Assembly: GCA_937138255.1 (NCBI GenBank)
Contig: CAKZOU010000064.1
Coordinates: forward strand, 1 to 64,000
Direction: 5' to 3'
DNA length: 64,000 bases
Source of the DNA: an uncultured Paracoccaceae bacterium
Lineage (GTDB): Bacteria; Pseudomonadota; Alphaproteobacteria; Rhodobacterales; Rhodobacteraceae
How positions within the stretch are numbered: the first letter of the stretch is position 1; every line of letters begins with the position of its first letter. The position numbers and the translations under genes are program-made. Below, one piece after another: positions 47,909-56,961 of this stretch. The notes below the pieces were generated by a model that had not been told where the DNA came from, made no database searches, and saw only the letters and a list, made by a program, of their open reading frames with translations.

Positions 47909-48532
47909 TCAGACCCTCCCTGATGCGAAATTGGCGGAGCCGAGCAGGGCTCCGTAGATGACGAAACAGATCGCCATGCCGCGCCGCACCCAGGTATGGC
48001 CGACAGCGCCCAGCGCCGCGCGGCCAAGAAGCGCGCCAAGCGCGGTGTAGGTCGCGTAGCTGAGGCTCGTGAGCGTCAGCGCGGTTGGCACGATCACCCA
48101 CATCTGCTGGCCGATCGGCACGTCGGGCTGAACGAACTGGCTGAAGGCGGCGAGATAGCCTGCAACGCTCTTGGGGTTGATCGTCGCGATGGCGAGAGCG
48201 CGGCCATAGATCGAATGGGCGTGGCTGGCTCCCTGTTTGAGGGGCTTTGCGGCGTTGATCCAGCCGCGAATGCCAAGCCAGACCAGCACAGCCGCGCCGA
48301 GATACTGGAGGATCGAGAAGGCAAAGGGCGAAGCCTTGATGAGCGCGGTGATGCCCAAGGCCGAAAGGCCAAGAAACAGGCTCGCCTGCGTCAGTATCGC
48401 CAAAACGCCCCAAAGCGAACGGCCAAAGCCGTGGGTCATGCCGTTGTTGATGCAATTGACGGCATTGGGGCCCGGCGTGGTCACGAAGACCAGCCAGAAA
48501 AGCGCGAATATGGTCCAGGCCTCAAAGCTCAT
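47909..48532 (-). CDS. LysE-family amino-acid exporter
   Basis: Product of 207 aa with about six membrane segments. The RhtB/LysE signature is visible at the N-terminus as FVTTPGPNAVNCINNGMTHG (~residues 17-36), then LGITALIKASPFAFSILQYLGAAVLVWLGIRGW. Members export basic amino acids, homoserine, threonine or related compounds. Its stop lies just before the GFA start and its own start is 9 bp after the XRE regulator stop, so the three are co-transcribed. An exporter for glycine or another product is possible. Confidence 0.9.
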   Translation of the reverse strand: MSFEAWTIFALFWLVFVTTPGPNAVNCINNGMTHGFGRSLWGVLAILTQASLFLGLSALGITALIKASPFAFSILQYLGAAVLVWLGIRGWINAAKPLKQGASHAHSIYGRALAIATINPKSVAGYLAAFSQFVQPDVPIGQQMWVIVPTALTLTSLSYATYTALGALLGRAALGAVGHTWVRRGMAICFVIYGALLGSANFASGRV

Positions 48533-48541
48533 GGCCAGCCC

Positions 48542-49114
48542 CTAATAGACCGGCGGCGCGATCACCCAGATCGCGACGGCAGGTTCGTCATAGGGGTTTT
48601 CCCAGCGGTGCGGCTCACCCCGGATGCGAAAGCTGTCGCCGGGGCCAACAGTGAAGCGGGCGCCGCCGATTTCGAGGTCGAGCCTGCCCGAGACGACAAA
48701 GGCCACTTCTTGGGTCGGGCGGGTCACGGTTTCGCCGATGCTTGAATGGGGCGCGAAGGTGGAATGGACCATCTCGAAATCGTCGGTCAGGTCGGGAGAC
48801 AACAACTCTTCAACAAGCCCGCCATCGCCTGAGCCGATCGACCGCCGCGCGCCTTTGCGGACGATCAGTCCCGCCTCCTCGGCGGGTGCGCCGGGCTGGC
48901 CGAAAAGGATCGAGATCGGAACCTTGAAGAACCGCGCCATGCGGCGCAGGTCGTCGACCGAAGGGGCGGAGAGATCGCGCTCGACCTGACTGATCCAGCC
49001 GACCGAGCGGCCAAGATAGTCGGCCAGCGCCTGAAGCGTGACCCCGCGCGCCTTGCGCAGGGCGCGGATATCCGCCCCCAGAGTGCGCGCTTTGGTTGGA
49101 GAATCGTGTTTCAT
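48542..49114 (-). CDS. XRE-family regulator with C-terminal cupin
   Basis: Product of 190 aa. The helix-turn-helix lies at residues ~13-70, with VTLQALADYLGRSVGWISQVE (recognition helix GRSVGWIS) and RMARFFKVPISILFG. A C-terminal cupin_2 barrel (~105-190) has EVAFVVSGRLDLEIGGARFTVGPGDSFRIRGEPHRWENP. Such regulators sense small carboxylates or amines through the cupin and often autoregulate. It is first in the long minus-strand run and is preceded by four copies of a GAATTTCACG-type half-site. Confidence 0.93.
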   Translation of the reverse strand: MKHDSPTKARTLGADIRALRKARGVTLQALADYLGRSVGWISQVERDLSAPSVDDLRRMARFFKVPISILFGQPGAPAEEAGLIVRKGARRSIGSGDGGLVEELLSPDLTDDFEMVHSTFAPHSSIGETVTRPTQEVAFVVSGRLDLEIGGARFTVGPGDSFRIRGEPHRWENPYDEPAVAIWVIAPPVY

Positions 49115-49120
49115 GGCTCG

Positions 49121-49187
49121 CGTGAAAAAACCGGTTCGAATTTCACGATGCCATGCGGCCGTGAAATTTCAAAGCGGAATTTCACGG
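49121..49187 (-). promoter_or_regulatory. cluster of GAATTTCACG half-sites in the XRE operon promoter
   Basis: Three copies of one motif alternate in orientation: GAATTTCACG at 49138-49147, the inverted form CGTGAAATTTC at 49160-49170, and GAATTTCACG at 49177-49186. A fourth partial copy CGTGAAA is at 49121-49127. All fall in the 78 bp between the XRE regulator start and the next gene, so they are the likely operator and promoter zone. Confidence 0.6.
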
Positions 49188-49192
49188 AGTGT

Positions 49193-49645
49193 TCAGCGCC
49201 CGAAGACCTCGCGCAGAATCCGGCTCAGGCCCTTGTCATCCGCCTCGTCAAAGGCGTCTGGCTGATCGCTGTCGATATCGAAAACGCCCAAGAGCGAGCC
49301 ATCCTTGCGCCAGACCGGCAAGACGATTTCCGAGCGGGTCGAGCTGGAACAAGCGATATGGCCGGGGAAAGCCTCTACATCCGGCACAAGCTGGGTCTCG
49401 CCCGTCCGCGCCACCGCGCCGCAAACGCCGCGGGAAAAGGGGATCACAAGGCAGCCATGACCGCCCTGATAAGGGCCGATCTTGAGGAGCTCGGGCGCGA
49501 CAACGCGATAGAAGCCGGTCCAGTCGAAGCGGTTGTCGGCGTTGTGAACCTCGCAGACAACCGTCGCCATGAGGGCAACCTCGTCGGTCTCGCCCTCGGT
49601 CAGGGCGGCGATGGCCTTGGAAAGCTCGGTGTAATCGACCCGCAT
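49193..49645 (-). CDS. msrC: free methionine-R-sulfoxide reductase (GAF domain)
   Basis: Product of 150 aa, a single GAF domain. Conserved residues of fRMsr are present: GGHGCLVIPFSRGVCGAVARTG (~residues 80-101) and HIACSSSTRSEIVLPV (~115-130), carrying the three cysteines that act in catalysis and the STRSEI substrate loop. It reduces free methionine-R-sulfoxide with thioredoxin. One base separates its ATG from the thiolase stop, so the two are coupled, although the functions seem unrelated. Confidence 0.94.
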   Translation of the reverse strand: MRVDYTELSKAIAALTEGETDEVALMATVVCEVHNADNRFDWTGFYRVVAPELLKIGPYQGGHGCLVIPFSRGVCGAVARTGETQLVPDVEAFPGHIACSSSTRSEIVLPVWRKDGSLLGVFDIDSDQPDAFDEADDKGLSRILREVFGR

Positions 49646-49646
49646 C

Positions 49647-50819
49647 CTAGCCCCTTTCTATGGCAATGGCGGTGCCTTCGCCGCCGCCAATGCAGATCGC
49701 CGCTACGCCCCGCTTGGCGCCTCGGGCTTCCATCGCGTGCAGAAGCGTGACGATGATCCGTGCACCCGAGGCGCCGATCGGGTGGCCGAGCGCACAGGCG
49801 CCGCCGTTGACGTTGATCTTGTCGCGGGGCACGCCCATCTCGCGCATGAAGGCCATGGGCACCACGGCGAAGGCTTCGTTGACCTCCCAGAGATCGACAT
49901 CGGCCACTGACCAACCCAGACGATCAAGCAGTTTGCGCGCCGCCGGAACCGGCGCGGTGGTGAACCAGCCCGGTTCTTGCGCGTGGCTCTGATGGCCGCG
50001 GATCACGGCACGAACAGGCATCCCCGCCGCCTCGGCCGCACCGCGGGAGGCGACAATGAGCGCCGCAGCGCCATCCGAGATCGACGAGGAGTTGGCCGCT
50101 GTCACTGTGCCATCCTTGCGGAAGGCGGGCTTGAGCGTCGGGATCTTCTCTGGCCGTGCTTTGCCCGGCTGTTCGTCTTCGGCCACGATCACATCCCCCG
50201 CCCGAGTGCGGGCCGTGACAGCGGCGACCTCGGTCGCGAAAGCGCCCGACTCGATGGCCCTTAGCGCATTGGAGAGCGAGCCAAGCGCATAGGCATCCTG
50301 ATCCTCGCGGGTGAACTGAAAAGTCTCGGCGCAATCTTCGGCAAAGGTGCCCATCAGGCGGCCCTTGTCATAGGCATCCTCAAGCCCATCAAGGAACATC
50401 GAATCCTGCACCTGCTGGTGCCCGATCCGCGCCCCGCCGCGCATCTTAGGCAAGAGATAGGGCGCGTTGGTCATGCTCTCCATGCCGCCCGCCGCGATCA
50501 CATTGGCGCCGCCCATGGCGATCTGGTCGTGGGCCATCATCACGGCCTTCATGCCAGAGCCGCACATTTTGTTGAGCGTGGTGGCCGGAACTTCTTGCCC
50601 TAGCCCAGCGGCAAACCCCGCCTGCCGCGCCGGCGCCTGCCCTTGGCCAGCGGGCAAAACGCAACCCATGAGCACCTCGTCCACCGTCGAAATCCCCGCG
50701 CGCTCCATGGCTGCACGAATAGCTGCGCCGCCAAGGTCGGCGGCGGGCACGTCCGACAAGGCACCCTGAAATCCGCCCATCGGCGTGCGGGCCGCGGCCA
50801 CAATTACGACATCATGCAT
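49647..50819 (-). CDS. acetyl-CoA C-acyltransferase (thiolase)
   Basis: Product of 390 aa from the ATG at 50819 (MHDVVIV), with AGGAGG seven bases upstream; an earlier ATG 21 bases upstream lacks this. The nucleophilic Cys86 is in LNKMCGSGMKAVMMAH, the His in WEVNEAFAVVP and NGGACALGHPIGASGAR, and the second Cys in CIGGGEGTAIA near the end. It either joins two acetyl-CoA or cleaves 3-ketoacyl-CoA. No beta-oxidation genes flank it. It is the first gene of a thiolase-msrC unit. Confidence 0.94.
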   Translation of the reverse strand: MHDVVIVAAARTPMGGFQGALSDVPAADLGGAAIRAAMERAGISTVDEVLMGCVLPAGQGQAPARQAGFAAGLGQEVPATTLNKMCGSGMKAVMMAHDQIAMGGANVIAAGGMESMTNAPYLLPKMRGGARIGHQQVQDSMFLDGLEDAYDKGRLMGTFAEDCAETFQFTREDQDAYALGSLSNALRAIESGAFATEVAAVTARTRAGDVIVAEDEQPGKARPEKIPTLKPAFRKDGTVTAANSSSISDGAAALIVASRGAAEAAGMPVRAVIRGHQSHAQEPGWFTTAPVPAARKLLDRLGWSVADVDLWEVNEAFAVVPMAFMREMGVPRDKINVNGGACALGHPIGASGARIIVTLLHAMEARGAKRGVAAICIGGGEGTAIAIERG

Positions 50820-51035
50820 TCTGCATCCTCCTGTTTCCATTCAGGATACGCTTTCGCGCGTCAGGTGCAATTGGATGCAAATGCCGCAAAAGCGTCTGAA
50901 TGAGTCCGTGATGCTGCCGGAATGGAATCAGAGAGTGGCCCTGTAGCTGCAAAGGCTTCCCTCGGCATCGCGCACGTTATTAGCCCCCACCCAGTTGTGC
51001 GATGTCGAGGACTTTGCTGCTCCGCCAAAAGGCGG

Positions 51036-51365
51036 TCAGTTCATCTGGAAATGAAGCGGATAGTGGCCGTCTTCGAAGGCGCCGAAAAGGTCCGGCAGAT
51101 CGGGATGCTGTACCGGTTCACCCGAGTAATCGGCGACAAGGTTTTGTTCGGAAACGTAGGCCACATAGTAGCTCTGATCATTTTCGGCCAGCAGATGGTA
51201 GAAAGGCTGATCCTTTGAGGGACGGCTCTCTTCGGGGATCGCTTCATACCATTCGTCGGTATTGCTGAAGATCGCATCCACATCGAAAACGACACCACGA
51301 AACGGATGCTTCCGGTGGCGGACGATCTGGCCGAGATGGTATTTTGCACGAGTCTTAAGCATCAT
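51036..51365 (-). CDS. hspQ: HspQ heat-shock/hemimethylated-DNA-binding protein
   Basis: Product of 109 aa. The start is one of two adjacent ATGs (51365 or 51362), preceded by GGGGGAAG. The YccV-like domain is complete, with RAKYHLGQIVRHRKHPFRGVVFDVDA at the N-terminus and YHLLAENDQSYYVAYVSEQNLVADYSGEP. HspQ is a specificity enhancer of the Lon protease and binds hemimethylated DNA in E. coli. I saw no clear RpoH promoter upstream. It diverges from the transglycosylase gene. Confidence 0.95.
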   Translation of the reverse strand: MMLKTRAKYHLGQIVRHRKHPFRGVVFDVDAIFSNTDEWYEAIPEESRPSKDQPFYHLLAENDQSYYVAYVSEQNLVADYSGEPVQHPDLPDLFGAFEDGHYPLHFQMN

Positions 51366-51497
51366 GTGGCTTCCCCCACCACATTTGATACCAATTTTCG
51401 CCACAAAAAGTCCACGATTCACCTGCGATTCGTTTGGAAACAGTCTGTCGAATCATACCCGACAAAGCAGAGCCGGCCTTGCCAGCGCGTTTGCCCG

Positions 51498-51526
51498 TTT
51501 TCAGATCCGGGTCTTTCGGCTAGACT
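51498..51526 (+). promoter_or_regulatory. sigma-70-type promoter of the lytic transglycosylase gene
   Basis: TTTTCA (51498-51503), a 17-base spacer and TAGACT (51521-51526). Each hexamer matches consensus at four of six positions. The -10 ends 25 bp before the start codon. Confidence 0.5.
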
Positions 51527-51551
51527 GAAAGAAAATAAAAGCGAGAGGCAG

Positions 51552-52139
51552 ATGAGCAGACTCTTTCTCGCGGTGATGCTAGTGGCGGTGTTGGGTAGCT
51601 GTGGCGCCCGCAACGGCTCGGCGCCGCGCAATCTGGACAATGCGTGCACCATCTTGATGGAACGGTCGGACTTCGTCCGCGCCTTCCGCGATGCTGATCG
51701 CAGATGGGGCGTCGAGCCTCATGTGCTGATGGCGATGATCTATCAGGAGAGCAAGTTCAAGGCCAACGCGCGGACCCCGCACCAATATGCGCTGGGCGTG
51801 ATCCCGCTCGGTCGGCAATCGTCGGCCTACGGCTATCCTCAGGCGCTCGACTCGACTTGGGAGGAATACCAGAAGGCAACGGGCAGCAGGGGCGCCCGGC
51901 GTGACGATATCCGTGACGCGGCCGATTTCATGGGCTGGTATATGTCGAAGACGACCGAAGTCACAGGCGTCAGCCTTGGCGACGTCCGCAACCAGTATCT
52001 CGCCTATCATGAGGGGCGCGGCGGATTCCAGCGCGGCACCTACAAGGCCAAGTCCTGGCTCCTGCGAATTGCCGCCGAGGTCGCCGACCGGGCGCAGGTC
52101 TACAAGAGCCAGCTTTCAAGCTGCAAGGTGCGCCTCTAG
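51552..52139 (+). CDS. lytic transglycosylase SLT-domain lipoprotein
   Basis: Product of 195 aa from the ATG at 51552. The signal peptide ends in the lipobox AVLGSC (Cys ~17), so it should be anchored in the outer membrane. The lysozyme-like domain has the catalytic Glu in MAMIYQESKFKANARTP (~residues 60-76), followed by SAYGYPQALDSTWEEYQ and a late NQYLAYHEGRGGFQRG. It cleaves peptidoglycan between MurNAc and GlcNAc to a 1,6-anhydro end. It is convergent with lolA. Confidence 0.93.
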   Translation: MSRLFLAVMLVAVLGSCGARNGSAPRNLDNACTILMERSDFVRAFRDADRRWGVEPHVLMAMIYQESKFKANARTPHQYALGVIPLGRQSSAYGYPQALDSTWEEYQKATGSRGARRDDIRDAADFMGWYMSKTTEVTGVSLGDVRNQYLAYHEGRGGFQRGTYKAKSWLLRIAAEVADRAQVYKSQLSSCKVRL

Positions 52140-52142
52140 CGC

Positions 52143-52754
52143 CTAGCCGTTGCTTTCGCGCCGGGCGATCTCGGCGCGGATGTTGAAGATACGGTCGTCC
52201 ACCCTCATTCCGGTTTCCACGGAATCGAGGAGGATCGTCGTCTCTCCACCGCCGCCATCGGTCAGAACCCATTGGCGCAGCATGATCGGCGCATCGGTAA
52301 AGACGAGGCGGATCTCGCCGTATTCGGGATGCTCGGGATCTTCGAGGCTGACGATGGTTACATCAGCGTCCGACTCGATCCCCTTGACCATGTCGCTGGC
52401 GGCGAAGTCCACATCGCGATCAAGCACAACCCGAAGGGGCGTCTGCCAGAGTGGATAGCGCTCGGGGCCGGAATTGGAGCGCGGATCGAAGATCGCGAGC
52501 GACCCCCCACCGACGATCACCAGAGGGGCTTCCTCTCCTTCGTATTCAAACCGGATGCGGCCGGGGCGGTGCATCGTCAGCAGGCCGCTGACGATCGAGC
52601 CGTCCTGATGCACCTGCGTAAAGGGGCTTTGCAGGGTCTCGGTGGCGTTGAGCCAGGCCGAGATATCATCAAGCGTCAGCGGGTCGGCCATAGCGCCGCC
52701 CCCGGCCAGAAGGCCGAAAGCCAGAGTTGAAAGCCAGAGGCGCGGTTTGTTCAT
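52143..52754 (-). CDS. lolA: LolA, periplasmic lipoprotein carrier
   Basis: Product of 203 aa with a Sec signal peptide (cleaved around GGGAMA, residue ~23). The LolA fold is indicated by LQSPFTQVHQDGSIVSGLLTMHRPGRIRFEYE (~42-73), and VIVGGGSLAIFDPRS. LolA ferries lipoproteins from LolCDE across the periplasm to the outer membrane. It follows ftsK on the same strand with a 99-bp gap, a pairing usual in this bacterial group. Confidence 0.94.
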   Translation of the reverse strand: MNKPRLWLSTLAFGLLAGGGAMADPLTLDDISAWLNATETLQSPFTQVHQDGSIVSGLLTMHRPGRIRFEYEGEEAPLVIVGGGSLAIFDPRSNSGPERYPLWQTPLRVVLDRDVDFAASDMVKGIESDADVTIVSLEDPEHPEYGEIRLVFTDAPIMLRQWVLTDGGGGETTILLDSVETGMRVDDRIFNIRAEIARRESNG

Positions 52755-52853
52755 CGGTTGGCCTTTCAGAGGTCTGCCCTATGAGATGGCATCACTCCGG
52801 CAGGTTTTGAAGCGCTAGGCGATAACACGAGCGTGCAACGGCCTAACCGCCGT

Positions 52854-55652
52854 TCAATGCTGCTCGGGCACGAGGATCTCGCGCTTGCCGACATGGTTGG
52901 CCGAACTGACAACGCCCTCGTCCTCCATCTGCTCCACCAGACGCGCGGCCTTGTTATAGCCGATCGCCAGCTTGCGCTGGATGTAGGAGGTCGAGCATTT
53001 GCGATCCTTGATCACAATGGCCACGGCCTGATCGTAGAGTGCATCTTCGCCATCGGTATTGCCGCCAAGCCCCAGCACCAGATCAATATCCGATTCCTGA
53101 TCCTCGGCCGGGCCTTCGACAACGCCCGACATATATTCGGGCGGGCCAAAGCCCTTGAGGAAGTTGACGATTTCCTCGACCTCTTCATCAGAGACAAAGG
53201 GCCCGTGCACGCGGGTGATCTTGGCGCCGCCAGCCATGTAGAGCATATCGCCCATGCCCAGAAGCTGCTCGGCGCCTTGCTCGCCAAGGATCGTGCGGCT
53301 GTCGATCTTGGAGGTGACCTGAAAGGAAATCCGGGTCGGGAAGTTGGCCTTGATCGTGCCGGTGATCACGTCGACCGAAGGCCGCTGGGTCGCCATGATG
53401 AGGTGAATGCCCGAGGCGCGGGCCATCTGCGCGAGGCGCTGAATGCAGGCCTCGATCTCTTTGCCAGCAACCATCATCAAATCGGCCATCTCGTCGACGA
53501 TGACGACGATATAGGGCATCTTCTCGGGCGCGAATTCCTCGGTCTCGAAGACCGGATCGCCGGTTTCCTCGTCAAAGCCGGTCTGAACCGTGCGGCTGAA
53601 CATCTCGCCCTTGCCGAGCGCGTCAGCCACGCGGCTGTTGTAGCCTTCGATGTTGCGCACGCCCATCTTCGACATCTTGCGATAGCGCTCTTCCATCTCG
53701 CCCACGGTCCACTTGAGCGCGACGACCGCCTTCTTGGGATCGGTCACAACGGGGGAAAGGAGATGCGGGATGCCGTCATAGACGGAAAGTTCAAGCATCT
53801 TGGGGTCGATCATGATGAGCCGGCATTCCTCGGGCGTGAGCTTGTAGAGGAGCGACAGGATCATCGTATTGATCGCAACAGATTTGCCCGAACCGGTGGT
53901 GCCGGCGATCAGGAGGTGGGGCATCTTGGCAAGGTTGGCGATCACAGGATCGCCGCCGATATCCTTGCCCAGCGCCAAGGGCAGCTTCATGTTGCTATCG
54001 CCGAAATCGCGGGCGGCGAGGATCTCGCGCAGGACAACCTTTTCGCGGTTGACGTTGGGCAATTCGATGCCGATCACGCTGCGGCCCGGAACGGTCGAAA
54101 CGCGAGCGGACAGAGCCGACATCGAGCGGGCAATATCGTCCGACAGGCCGATCACACGGCTGGCCTTGAGGCCCGGCGCAGGCTCGAGTTCATACATCGT
54201 AACAACGGGGCCGGGGCGGACCGAGACGATCTCGCCCTTCACGCCGTAGTCGTCGAGCACGCTCTCGAGCATCCGCGCGTTTTCCTCGAGCGCCTCGTCC
54301 GAAAGGTGATGGCGCTGAATCTCGATGGGGTTCATCAAAAGGCTGAGCGGGGGGCATTCGTAATCCGACGGGCTGTCGTCAAACTTGAGGCGCGGCTGCG
54401 CCTCGGCGCGGGCCTGACGCGAAGGAGCGGCCTGCCGCTTGGTGCTGTGCTGGACAACCTTGCGCGCCTCGGGCGCTTCGGTCTCGAAAAGCGGGCGGGC
54501 CAGCATCGGCTCTGGCTGATAGTTATCGTCAAGGATCACAGCCTCGTCGAGTTCGTCGTCGCTCTCGAAAGCGCTCGGTCCCTGATCGACGATCAGTGGC
54601 TTCGGACCGCGCATGACCGGCGGCTCGGAGCGCGGGGCGTCTGCGGCAGAACGATTGCGGATCGCGTCCGAAATGCGGGCGCGGATGCGGTCGCCGTCTA
54701 CGGCACCGTCAAACATCGGCGGCTCGGCGGTCACGAGCTCGGCCTCGGGCATCGGCTCGGCCTTGTGTCGGAGCGACGGCATGAATCCAAAGAACCCACC
54801 CGATCTTGTGGGCTCCACCCGTTCACGAACCGGCGCAACAAGCGGCATCTTGGGCGGCATTGTATGGTCGGTCGGCATCGCGGGGTTGGCCCGCACGACC
54901 GAGGCGACGCGCTGCTTTTCGGCTTCGCTCACCACCACGGCATCGGCGCGACGGGCCTGAACGGCGGCCACACCGCCTTGCGCCGCGCGCAGCGAGGCGC
55001 TGGCGCTGCGGCCGATCAGCTTCAGCACCAGCGAATAGATCAGGATCGTTCCGATCAGCAGGAACCGCCCGATCGCCTTCAGCTCGCGCTTGTCGAAGCC
55101 AAGAACAAAGGCAGCGGCGGCAATGGTCAGGACACCAATCAGAAGCGACGCGACCTTCACGGCAATCGCGGCCTGCACGGGCACCAGGGTCAGAAGAATT
55201 GCCAGCACCGTATCGCCGAACAGCCCGCCAACGCCAAAGCTGTGGACCCAGTTCGCCGAAGGAGCGAGGGTCGACGCATAGACAGCGGCAAAAGCGATGG
55301 CGATGGGGACAAAGATCACCCGCCCGAGCGCACGATCGGCCCCGCGATGCAGGGCAAAACGGCCTCCCCACACAACAAAGCTGGCCGAAATGCCCCAAGC
55401 CGCCCAGCCAATGATCATCACCAGCGGCGCGGCAAGCGAGGCACCGAACGACCCGAGCCAATTCTGGATCGGCGCATCCGAGGCCAGCATCCAGTTCGGA
55501 TCCTCAGGGCTGTAGGAAGCCAGCATCATTCCAGCCATCACGCCCAGAACCATGAGGCCGATCCCCAAAAGCTCTTTGCCGCGTTTCTCGATCGCGGCCT
55601 GCATGTTGCTGTCCAGAAGCGGATCACGCTGTCGGGTGGTGTATGACGCCAT
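52854..55652 (-). CDS. ftsK: FtsK/SpoIIIE DNA translocase
   Basis: Product of 932 aa. The N-terminal ~190 residues hold four or five membrane helices ([18 protein letters not shown] first) that anchor it at the division septum. A low-complexity acidic linker (~200-440) follows. The alpha/beta motor has Walker [13 protein letters not shown] (~585) and Walker B-like [12 protein letters not shown], and the C-terminal gamma domain ([27 protein letters not shown]) reads KOPS-type polar sequences to direct the motor to dif. It clears chromosomes at division and activates XerCD. Confidence 0.97.
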   Translation of the reverse strand: MASYTTRQRDPLLDSNMQAAIEKRGKELLGIGLMVLGVMAGMMLASYSPEDPNWMLASDAPIQNWLGSFGASLAAPLVMIIGWAAWGISASFVVWGGRFALHRGADRALGRVIFVPIAIAFAAVYASTLAPSANWVHSFGVGGLFGDTVLAILLTLVPVQAAIAVKVASLLIGVLTIAAAAFVLGFDKRELKAIGRFLLIGTILIYSLVLKLIGRSASASLRAAQGGVAAVQARRADAVVVSEAEKQRVASVVRANPAMPTDHTMPPKMPLVAPVRERVEPTRSGGFFGFMPSLRHKAEPMPEAELVTAEPPMFDGAVDGDRIRARISDAIRNRSAADAPRSEPPVMRGPKPLIVDQGPSAFESDDELDEAVILDDNYQPEPMLARPLFETEAPEARKVVQHSTKRQAAPSRQARAEAQPRLKFDDSPSDYECPPLSLLMNPIEIQRHHLSDEALEENARMLESVLDDYGVKGEIVSVRPGPVVTMYELEPAPGLKASRVIGLSDDIARSMSALSARVSTVPGRSVIGIELPNVNREKVVLREILAARDFGDSNMKLPLALGKDIGGDPVIANLAKMPHLLIAGTTGSGKSVAINTMILSLLYKLTPEECRLIMIDPKMLELSVYDGIPHLLSPVVTDPKKAVVALKWTVGEMEERYRKMSKMGVRNIEGYNSRVADALGKGEMFSRTVQTGFDEETGDPVFETEEFAPEKMPYIVVIVDEMADLMMVAGKEIEACIQRLAQMARASGIHLIMATQRPSVDVITGTIKANFPTRISFQVTSKIDSRTILGEQGAEQLLGMGDMLYMAGGAKITRVHGPFVSDEEVEEIVNFLKGFGPPEYMSGVVEGPAEDQESDIDLVLGLGGNTDGEDALYDQAVAIVIKDRKCSTSYIQRKLAIGYNKAARLVEQMEDEGVVSSANHVGKREILVPEQH

Positions 55653-55664
55653 AGGCTCGTTCCC

Positions 55665-56843
55665 TCACTGATACAGGCAGTCGCGGAGAAGGGTCAGCCC
55701 GCGCTGCATTTCTTGTGTTGGGGCCACCATGGCGACCCGGATATATCCCTCGCCGGGGGTCTTGCCCCCGACCTCGCGGGCGAGATAGGCGCCGGGCAGA
55801 ACCCGCACCCCCGTCTCGCGCCAAAGCCTCAGCGCCGCCGCTTCGCCATCCTCGACCGGCAGCCAAAGGAAGAATCCCGCCTGCGGCGACATATAGCCCG
55901 GCACCTTGCCGAGAATACGGTCGGCGACCTCGTATTTCTGATGATAGAGCGCCCGGTTCTCGATGACGTGGGTCTCGTCGGCCCAGACCTTCTCGGCCAC
56001 TTTCTGCAAGGGCAGCGGCAAGGGCGCGCCGGCATAGTTGCGAAGCTGGCGGATACGGGCGATCGACTGTTTGCCACCGGCACAAAAGCCAGAGCGCAGG
56101 CCCGGCAGGTTGGACCGCTTGGACAGCGAATGGAAGATCACCACGCGTTCGGGATCCGCGCCCATCCGCGCGGCCACCTCGAGCGCGCCGACGGGGGGCG
56201 CATCGCGGTAGATCTCGGAATAGCACTCGTCAGCGAAGATGCGGAAATCGTGCTTTTCGGCCAGCGCGATCAGGGTGCGCCAATAGTCCTCGCTCGCCAC
56301 CGCGCCCTGCGGGTTGGCGGGCGAGCAGATATAGGCGATCGAGGTGCGCGACAGGATCTCGTCGGGCAGAGCTGCATAGTCGGGCAAGTGCCCTGTCTCT
56401 TCGGTCGCGGCCACATAGACCGGCTCGGCCGAAACCGAAAGCGCCGCCACGGCATAGACCTGATAGAAGGGGTTCGGCATGAGGACGACCGGTTGCTGGC
56501 CGTTCTTCGTCTCGGGGCAAAGCGCCATCGCCGCGTTGTAAAGCCCCTCGCGGGTGCCATTCAGCGCCATGATCTGATCCGGCGTGACCGAAACCCCATA
56601 GCGCGTGGCGATCCAGCCCGCGATGGCCGCCAAAAGCTCGGGCGTGCCTTCGTTGGGCGGGTATTTCGCGAAACCAGACAGGTTGGCCGCAAGCACATCG
56701 CCCACCCAAGAAGGGAAGGCGTGTTGCGGCTCGCCAATGGTCATATGAATGGGATCGCCGCCCGCTTCATGGACGTCGAGAAGCTTCCGCAGGCGCGGAA
56801 ACGCGTATTCCGGTAGGTTCGAAAACCGCTCGGGAAAATCCAT
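55665..56843 (-). CDS. class I/II aminotransferase (DapC-like)
   Basis: Product of 392 aa from the ATG at 56843 (MDFPERFSNLPEYAFPRL); the frame extends further upstream with no family likeness. The PLP-binding Lys is in IFHSLSKRSNLPGLRSGF (~residues 238-255) and the aminotransferase Asp/Tyr pair in FADECYSEIYRD (~205). It resembles N-succinyldiaminopimelate aminotransferases, and adjacency to ftsK in this group supports a DapC role in lysine/peptidoglycan synthesis, but another amino-acid substrate cannot be excluded. The stop is 12 bp before ftsK. Confidence 0.9.
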   Translation of the reverse strand: MDFPERFSNLPEYAFPRLRKLLDVHEAGGDPIHMTIGEPQHAFPSWVGDVLAANLSGFAKYPPNEGTPELLAAIAGWIATRYGVSVTPDQIMALNGTREGLYNAAMALCPETKNGQQPVVLMPNPFYQVYAVAALSVSAEPVYVAATEETGHLPDYAALPDEILSRTSIAYICSPANPQGAVASEDYWRTLIALAEKHDFRIFADECYSEIYRDAPPVGALEVAARMGADPERVVIFHSLSKRSNLPGLRSGFCAGGKQSIARIRQLRNYAGAPLPLPLQKVAEKVWADETHVIENRALYHQKYEVADRILGKVPGYMSPQAGFFLWLPVEDGEAAALRLWRETGVRVLPGAYLAREVGGKTPGEGYIRVAMVAPTQEMQRGLTLLRDCLYQ

Positions 56844-56961
56844 CACTGCCTCAATGCGCGGGATCGTTTTCGCCCCGCTTTGCCCGAACATAGGGCCAAG
56901 GCGGCCCGCCTGTCCAGAAAAAGCGGAAGGAATCAGGGGCTTGGGGCGGGGTTTGTGGCTT

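Noticed and set aside
46210-47961. 583-codon open frame opposite the copy-2 FAD/GcvT gene
   Set aside because: Antisense shadow that runs across three gene boundaries.
52833-55646. 937-codon open frame opposite ftsK
   Set aside because: Almost exactly mirrors ftsK; the sequence is charged and low in complexity, with no motif.
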